DNA of 64,000 nucleotides, taken from Tetragonia tetragonoides. Its lineage: Eukaryota > Streptophyta > Magnoliopsida > Caryophyllales > Aizoaceae. The position numbers were made by a program, and so were the translations under genes. The stretch's first letter is position 1. Every line of letters begins with the position of its first letter. The notes under the pieces are model-generated. The model worked only from the letters and a program-made list of their open reading frames with translations. It ran no database searches and was not told the DNA's origin. Below, piece after piece: positions 57,791 to 64,000 of this stretch. The stretch spans positions 33,936,501-34,000,500 of the forward strand of contig CM076143.1 of the NCBI GenBank assembly GCA_038025085.1. Direction: 5' to 3'.

Positions 57791-59331
57791 CGTCATACTG
57801 TAAACACTGCTTTAGTGCTTCCTAAGGAGATCAGACGTGACTTACAATGTCTCGAGGTGGAGATTGTGTTTCAAAGTGACGTTCAGTGTACCTTAGCACA
57901 TATGATTGTTCGACCAACGTTGTTAGAGGAGATCAAAGAAAGACAAAGTGGTGATGAGGATCTTCAGCGGATTCTAAACCACAAAGACGAGGGTAGGTCT
58001 GAGGACTTCACTTTGGACGAAGATGGAATTTTGAGGTTTCGAGAACGAGTTTGCGTACCCAATGACCCAGCTATCAAAAGTCAGATTCTGGGTGAAGCTC
58101 ATAATACGTCGTATTCTGTACATCCTGGTGGAGACAAGCTTTACAAGGATCTTCGACAAGTGTTCTGGTGGAAGGGAATGAAACAAGAAGTCGCTGAGTT
58201 TGTAGCGAAGTGTTTGACATGTCAGAAGGTCAAGATCGAGCACAAAAGACCTGGTGTAATGGTACAATCATTGGAAATTCCTACTTGGAAATGGAATTCG
58301 ATTTCTATGAATTTTGTCATGGGTTTACCTTTGACACAAAAGAAGAACAATGCTATTTGGGTAGTAGTAGATCGTTTGACAAAAGTTGCAAGATTCATCC
58401 CAATGCATGACACTTGGGAAATGGAGAAGCTGGCCGACGCGTACATCAAGGAAGTCATGAAACTTCATGGTGTACCTGAAGATATTATTTCTGATAGAGA
58501 CTCGAGATTTCTCTCTCACTTCTGGCAGAAACTACAAGAAGCTTCCGGAAGCAAATTGAAGTTAAACAGATGGTCAAATGGAAAGAACGATTCAGACTTT
58601 GGAGTATATGCTACGAGCGTGTGCTCTCAAGTATCAAGGCTCAGGGGACACACACATTCCATTGATCGAATTTTCTTACAACAATAGCTATCACTCGAGC
58701 ATCGATCGAGCACCATATGAAGCCTTGTATGGTACAAAGTGTAGATCGCCTGTGTGTTGGAACGACATTAGCGAGACTGCAGTTTTAGGTCCTGACATGA
58801 TCCAGCAGACTGTCGAGATTGTGAAGGTGATTCAAACGAAGATGCGAAGTGCAAAAGATCGCCAGAAATGGTATGTAGATAGAGGTCGTAGACCTGAAGA
58901 ATTTGAGGTGGGAAGCAAGATACTTTTGCGAGTATCTCCTACCAAGGGCGTTATGCGTTTTGGCCGTAAGGGGAAATTGAGTCCTCGTTACATTGGACCT
59001 TACGAGATCCTAGAAAGGATTGGTGAGGTTGCTTATTGTTTAGCTTTGCCTGTAGAACTTGAAAAAGTCCACAATGTTTTTCACGTCTCTCAACTGAAGC
59101 GATACGTACATGATCCAACTCATGTCGTTCAACCTGAAACGATCGAACTTGATGAGAGTTTGACGTATGAAGATCACTGACCGAAAAGAGCGCTCGACTC
59201 GAACAAAGACCATTCCAATTGTGAAAGTTATTTGGTCCCGCCATGGTCAAGAAGAGGCAACATGGGAAGCTGAATCCATGATGCGTGAGAAGTACCCAAA
59301 TCTCTTTATTGAAGGTACTAATTCCATTTGA
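57791..59331 (+). pseudogene. D integrase with chromodomain, frameshifted
   Basis: The zinc-binding part is intact ([32 protein letters not shown]). The first catalytic Asp is changed: [11 protein letters not shown] instead of SMDFVTGLP (AAT, about 58312). The second Asp ([16 protein letters not shown]) is kept. A short deletion at about 58565 removes the segment before the Glu motif and shifts the frame; 58578-59180 continues with [40 protein letters not shown] and the GPY/F module GKLSPRYIGPYEILERIGE. After a further shift at about 59180 the chromodomain follows (IVKVIWSRHGQEEATWEAES, YPNLFIEG), ending at the TGA 59329-59331. Confidence 0.92.
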
Positions 59332-59376
59332 GTTTCGGGACGAAACCCTTTTTAAGGAGGGTAGAATGTCACACCT
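59332..59376 (+). other. First polypurine-tract-like module of D (displaced copy)
   Basis: GTTTCGGGACGAAAC, then TTTTTAAGGAGGGTAGAATGTCACACC. This is the same string of elements that stands at the true LTR border 230 bp downstream, including what looks like the first bases of an LTR (TGTCACACC). Confidence 0.6.
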
Positions 59377-59556
59377 AGTATTTCGTGTTTTGTTTACCGC
59401 TTTGCACAAGTTGCATGTTCTAGCCTTACATGTTGCATTGCTAATCGACTTAGATCACGACCGTAGTACACGCATTGCATTGTCGTAGTCCTAAAATTGT
59501 TTTATAACTTCATAGGTAAACTCGTTTCATTTGAGAAGTGATTACTTCATGTTTCA

Positions 59557-59592
59557 AGTTTCGGGACGAAACTTCTTTTAAGGAGGGGAGAA
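59557..59592 (+). other. Polypurine tract of D
   Basis: GTTTCGGGACGAAAC, then TTTTAAGGAGGGGAGAA directly before the 3' LTR (TGTGATACC at 59593); primes plus-strand DNA synthesis. Confidence 0.8.
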
Positions 59593-59972
59593 TGTGATAC
59601 CCCAATATTATCTATAATTATAATATCGATTTATAATTCATTTATAAATAGTTTCGGAGATTTAAATCGTATAATTATATAACGATTCGATTTATCCAAA
59701 TTAAGCCATAATAATATTATTATTATTAAGGGAATTTTGTGATTTATAATTATCAAAATTGAGGGATTTAATTAATTTATTTTTTATATGAATAAGGTTT
59801 ATTCATATTGTTTTAATTAGTTTTAATTGGCATTTAATTGGTTTTAATTGGTTTTCTTAGCAATTAAATCAGAAAATTATTCCTAAGCCTAGTAGGTTTT
59901 GACTTTCATTGACTGGGGACCTATTTAAGCAAAGAGATGGACAAATTGATCAGTTTACAAAAACTGAGCCAA

Positions 59973-60042
<70 letters not shown>

Positions 60043-60320
60043 CCGCACAAACACTCTCTCTCTCCTCCTTGCTGCCGCCGCCAGTAGCCGAAGAACCACC
60101 GTCGGTGAGCCTCTCCTCCTCCCCCTTTCTTTCTCTCTCTTTTCCCTTGTCTCTCTCCCCATGCTCTGTTTTCCCCTCCCCCTCTGTTTTGCGCTGTCGC
60201 GGCTGCCGCGCCACTGCCGCGCCACCAGGCCGCGCCTGGGTGGTCGCCGGCGAGTGGCCGGCGCTGCTGGGACTTCCCCGTCCCTCCTCTCTCTTTCAGT
60301 CGCTCTCTTTCTCACTCGCA

Positions 60321-60372
<52 letters not shown>

Positions 60373-62231
60373 CTCTCGCTCTCTCTCTCTCCTATGTCGC
60401 CGGTGCTCCAACGAGCCACCGCCGACTATGGTGGTCGGTGGGTGGTGGTCATGGTGATGGGCTAGGCCGTGGGTCCCCATGCTGGGGTGATCGTGGCCTA
60501 GACGTGAAAAACCAATTACGGTTTCGTTTAATAATTTCATTTTAATTAATTTCGGATTTTCAGTATTTTTCAATAATTATTTTTATTTTTCTGTACTCGT
60601 TCGGAATCCGAATTTGGATTTTTTAAAGCCTAGATGGATTGAAATAAATCAATAAATTTAAATAAAATATTAGATTAATATTTATTTACTGTTTATATTT
60701 TCGTATTTACTAATTATGTCTCGGTAATTGTTTTAATTAGGACCTAACGGACAGGCGTGATTGGGTTGTGATTTGGAAGCGTACCTACTGTCTAGTGAGC
60801 GTTTGTTAGGTAAGCGATTGTGCCTACCTCTTTTCGAAACCCATAAAAAGGTTTTGACTTGTTATGTGCTAATTGCCTATTTGTTGTGAAATTAATTTTC
60901 GAAGCATGATTAAATTATTTCGTCGTTAATTATGAGAATAAGAAATATATTCTTCGCTGTAATTATGAATTATATTGAGTACGATGCGTTTATGAAGTAT
61001 CGTTAATTAATTAGCTCATATGCTAACTATTGAGCATGTATGGCGATGTTGAATTTCTAATATTATTATGATATAATATACGTGCTATTTGGAATGGGTT
61101 ATTATTAAGTGCTAATGAGCACCTAATATACTTTGATGGATTATTTGTTGAAAGTGTAATTTTTGGATATCATGTTTTACTGCCGAAGTGCTGCCGAAAT
61201 TTCAGTAGACATATATGAAGCATGATTATTCTTAATATGCATTAATGTCATTATCGTCGTTATTATTATTCATTGTCATGAGCATGAATGAAGTAGCATG
61301 TCGTGGTCTCGTTGTACCACTAAGTCAATCAATGCAAGTATGTAAATTGAATTGTAAATGAGAATAAGACTCCTAATGGATCCCTAGGAGTAGTCGAGCA
61401 ATCGAGACTTATCTAATTGATGTAGTCTAGGGATGCGTGATCCTCAAGTTGCTATTATGGACACCGTGTTCGGGACAGATCATTCCCCATTGTTTAATTC
61501 TCTACGTATCGATTATTATGTTAGAGATAGTGTGAGTATACACTAGAGTAAGTCCATGGCATGTCTATATCTATCTATGAACAGTATGGGTAATCGCTGT
61601 TCTATTCGCTCTCTTATAACTCTAATCAAGATGGTTTATTTGTTTGTGTTCGAATGATCACTAAAGCAAGAATTGCATGTAATTGAATATTGAGTATGCG
61701 TGTGCTTGATTATATGACTACTTGTGCATGCAAATGAATTTCAATGATTCTTCCAAAACCCAGGTAAGGTTTGTGAAAGTGTTTTTACTGGGTATGGACG
61801 ACGTTTATTCAATTTATCTGATTTTTGTTTTCGTTTGTTTCTTCTCTTTTCTTCTGTACCTTGTTTCCGTCACGGAAAGCAAAGTGCAGGTGTTACCGAG
61901 TGAAGATGGATAGCTTTGGAGTTTAAATGTAGGCTTGTTCTCTAGACTTATTATTTATTTTGGATTATGGGATTTTTGGTCTGTGCCCTCGAATGCAAAG
62001 TTGTAAAAATACTATAATGGACTTAGTTCACTTGATAGACAACTCTGATATTAATTTTTAGTTTGTTTAGATGCTACCTTTGATACCTAGTTTTTCTTTC
62101 TGCAGCATTTATTCCTCAGCGATGAATGTTGCAGTAGCTACCCTCGGGTATTGGACGGTTCAGCGGTGTCGAGTCATGTACAATGACGTTGATAGTTCCC
62201 AGGAAATTGTTGTGAATTCGGGGATGTTACA
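59593..62231 (+). repeat. 3' LTR of D
   Basis: 2639 bp, TGTGATACCCC to GGGGATGTTACA, colinear with the 5' LTR. It is longer mainly through CT-repeat growth (59977-60041, 60326-60369), a short GC-rich duplication (about 60200-60230) and ~52 bp at about 61325-61378. Confidence 0.93.
59977..60041. repeat. (TC)n microsatellite in D 3' LTR
   Basis: About 32 uninterrupted TC units. The equivalent part of the 5' LTR (50720-50780) is interrupted and mixed, so the tract has expanded or been homogenised in one LTR after insertion. Confidence 0.95.
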
Positions 62232-62236
62232 CAATA

Positions 62237-62835
62237 TCTCTAGGCACTCCATGTAGCCTCAAGACCTCTTTCACATAAGTTTCAGCGAGTTAGTCCATTG
62301 ACCAAGTCTTCTTTATTACAATGAATCTCGCCGTTTTCGTCAATCGATCAACAATGACCCAAATTGTGTTATTCTCGGACCTCTCCTTTGGTAATCCATT
62401 CACGAATCCATCGAGATTGAATCCCATTTCCATTCAGGAATTTCGAGTGATTGAACAAGACCTCCAGGCCTTCTGTGTTCGATCTTCACCTTTTGACAAG
62501 TAAGACAACTTGCCACATACTCAGCACATTCTCGCTTCATGTTTGACCACCAAAGCTGAAGCTTAATATCCTTGTACACCTTATCACCACCTGAGTGAAC
62601 AGAATACACAGTTCCATGCGCTTTATCGAGAATCTTTCTCTTCAGTTCGGCGTTGTTTGGAACACACCAACGCCCCTTCTTCTTGATCGTACCATCATCA
62701 AGGATCTCATAATCAGGATGCTTCCCATCCTTGATCTTGACACGTAACTCCTCTAGAAACGAGTCGTGAACTTGCAACTTTCGAATCTCATCATAGATCA
62801 ACGGTCGCACTACAAGTGCATTCAGCAACACTGCA
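62237..62835 (-). pseudogene. A integrase, N-terminal part
   Basis: Resumes the A integrase on the far side of D. 62831-62400 is open with the end of the RNase H-integrase tether (EIRKLQVHDSFLEELRVK) and the zinc-binding domain ([34 protein letters not shown]), reaching the first catalytic Asp (WKWDSISMDS). 62399-62237 continues through the core in shifted frames (TKTARFIVIKKTW-like at about 62330). Order and spacing agree with A', confirming that 17228, 49989-50332 and 62237 onward were one gene. Confidence 0.88.
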
Positions 62836-64000
62836 GTCTCACCTGGTTGAACAACCTCTAGTCCAACTTTCTGAATTCCTCACACAAGTCATATGGTAGC
62901 ACCATCATTTTATTCAAAGTGTGCGAAGTCTTCCTAATCAACCCATCAGCCACTACATTTGCCTTTCCCTCGTGATACTGAATATGCAGATCATACTCAG
63001 ATATCAACTCGAGCCAACTCCATTGCCTGATGCTTAACTCCTTCTGAGTGAAGATATACTTCAAACTCTTGTGATCTGTAAAGATCTTGCAGCGAGCTCC
63101 ATAGAAATAATGCCTCCAAATCTTCAAGGCAGAAATTACGGCAGCTAATTTCGTGTCATGAGTAGGGTAATTCTTCTCATGCACTTTCAACTAGCGAGAG
63201 GCATAAGAAACCACACCTTGCCATGTTGCATAAGCACATATCCCAACCCATTCTTAGATGCATCACTATACACCACATATCCTTCCGTACCAGACGGTAA
63301 AGTCAAAACAGGTGTCGTCGTCAACATCTTTTTAAGCTCTTGGAAAGCTTCTTCACATTGTTCACTCCACTTGTATCTAGTCTCCTTTTCCATCAAATTT
63401 GTGATAGGTCTCGCTATTTTGCAGAAGTCTTGCACAAATCTCCAATAATAGCCAACCAATCCGAGAAAACTTCGTACCTCAGTCACACTTTCCAGAGCAG
63501 GCCAATCCATGACAGCCCAAATCTTAGAAGGATCAACAGAAACTTCTTCTTTAGAGATAATGTGCCAAGAAAAGCAACAGTCTCTAGCCAAAACTCACAC
63601 TTTGAGAGTTTAGTTTACCAATTCTCATTTATCAATACTTCAAAGACAACTCTCAAATGTCTTGCGTGCTCTTCCTTATCGTTCGAATACACCAAAATAT
63701 CATCAATAAACACGACCAGAAAACAATCCAGATATGGTCTAAAGATGTTATTCATCATCTCCATAAACTTGGCAGGTGTTAACTCATAATGCCCATACCT
63801 TGTCCTAAAGGCAGTTTTTCCAATGTCTACTTCATCAATCCTCAATTGATGATAACCAGACCGCAATTCAACCTTCGAAAACACTCTAGCTCCTTAGGGT
63901 TGATCAAACAAGTCTTCAATTCTTGGCAAAGGATACCTATTCTTCACAGTGACCTTGTTCAACTCACGATAGTCAATACAGAGACGCAGACTGCCATCCT
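62836..64000 (-). pseudogene. A RNase H and reverse transcriptase, continues past right edge
   Basis: Minus strand, running off the window. RT palm at 63884-63615: [29 protein letters not shown], then directly PAKFMEMMN, so the conserved MPFxLTNA stretch has been removed by an in-frame loss of about 24 bp. The catalytic motif itself is intact ([11 protein letters not shown]). 63591-63187 holds the thumb and RNase H start ([32 protein letters not shown]). 63190-62858 holds the RNase H remainder ([36 protein letters not shown]). Three frames are used, with stops at the joins. Gag and 5' LTR of A would lie to the right. Confidence 0.9.

Larger units (their letters stand above)
50333..62231 (+). 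mobile_element. Chromovirus D (Tekay/Del-like), plus strand
   Basis: Complete LTR structure: 5' LTR 50333-52894, iMet primer site, extra upstream ORF, gag, PR, RT/RNase H, integrase with chromodomain, polypurine tract and 3' LTR 59593-62231. The flanks CAATG (50328-50332) and CAATA (62232-62236) are a 5-bp target-site duplication with one mismatch; the related A' sequence at the same gene position has CAATAT, so the right copy is ancestral. It is full-length but has many lesions. Confidence 0.93.

Noticed and set aside
59909..60573. Frames of 180-207 codons rich in Ser/Leu or Arg/Glu in the D 3' LTR (and 50689-51279 in the 5' LTR)
   Set aside because: They read (CT)n and GC-rich LTR sequence, differ between the two LTRs and carry no motif.

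Overview
This window looks like repeat-rich nuclear DNA of a flowering plant. It holds plant chromoviruses with a C-terminal chromodomain, Tat/Ogre-type Ty3/gypsy elements with a second RNase H, a CACTA DNA transposon, a Mutator-like element and an RTE-type LINE. I see no intact single-copy host gene. The species cannot be told from the sequence; the element mix is typical of heterochromatin in an angiosperm, probably a eudicot.

Layout, left to right. 1-4030: minus-strand remains of a Tat/Ogre-like element (C'; 5' LTR 2398-4030, leader 790-2397), interrupted by the start of another Tat-like LTR (X', 1-789). 4060-13555: a minus-strand Tekay/Del-like chromovirus (A') with 3' LTR at 4060-6870, a solo LTR (X, 6871-8445, TSD ATTAC) in the last base pairs of that LTR, decayed integrase, RT and gag at 8655-12580, and a truncated 5' LTR scrap at 13386-13555. 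13556-64000+: a second, related minus-strand chromovirus (A), inserted in that scrap. Its integrase gene is split twice: by a CACTA transposon (B, 17229-49985, TSD ACA) and by a plus-strand chromovirus (D, 50333-62231, TSD CAATG/CAATA). Its RNase H and RT run off the right edge.

B carries a 25-kb Tat/Ogre-like element (C, 20019-44981, TSD GAAGG) and a Mutator-like element (45468-47859), which itself holds a 5'-truncated LINE (46438-47590, 17-bp TSD). C is interrupted by a fourth chromovirus (G, about 27865-39185, minus). The deepest chain is A' > A > B > C > G, five levels; A' > A > B > MULE > LINE is equally deep.

Three points stand out. First, three chromoviruses (A', D, G) have a reading frame on the coding strand between the primer binding site and gag. 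It is intact (198 codons) in G, decayed in D and a C-terminal scrap in A'. In D and G the ATG directly follows a splice-acceptor-like TAG, as does each gag. Second, C carries in antisense a seven-exon plant-mobile-domain (PMD) gene whose splice sites are all still legible but which has five in-frame stops, each explicable by one C-to-T change; a second antisense frame lies next to it. GC-rich blocks of the palindrome GCCGCTAGCGGC lie upstream of the LTR TATA boxes and of both antisense genes. Third, element D has lost a catalytic aspartate in protease, RT and integrase alike.

No rRNA, tRNA, CRISPR or bacterial-type features were seen. All element names (A, A', B, C, C', D, G, X, X') are local labels.
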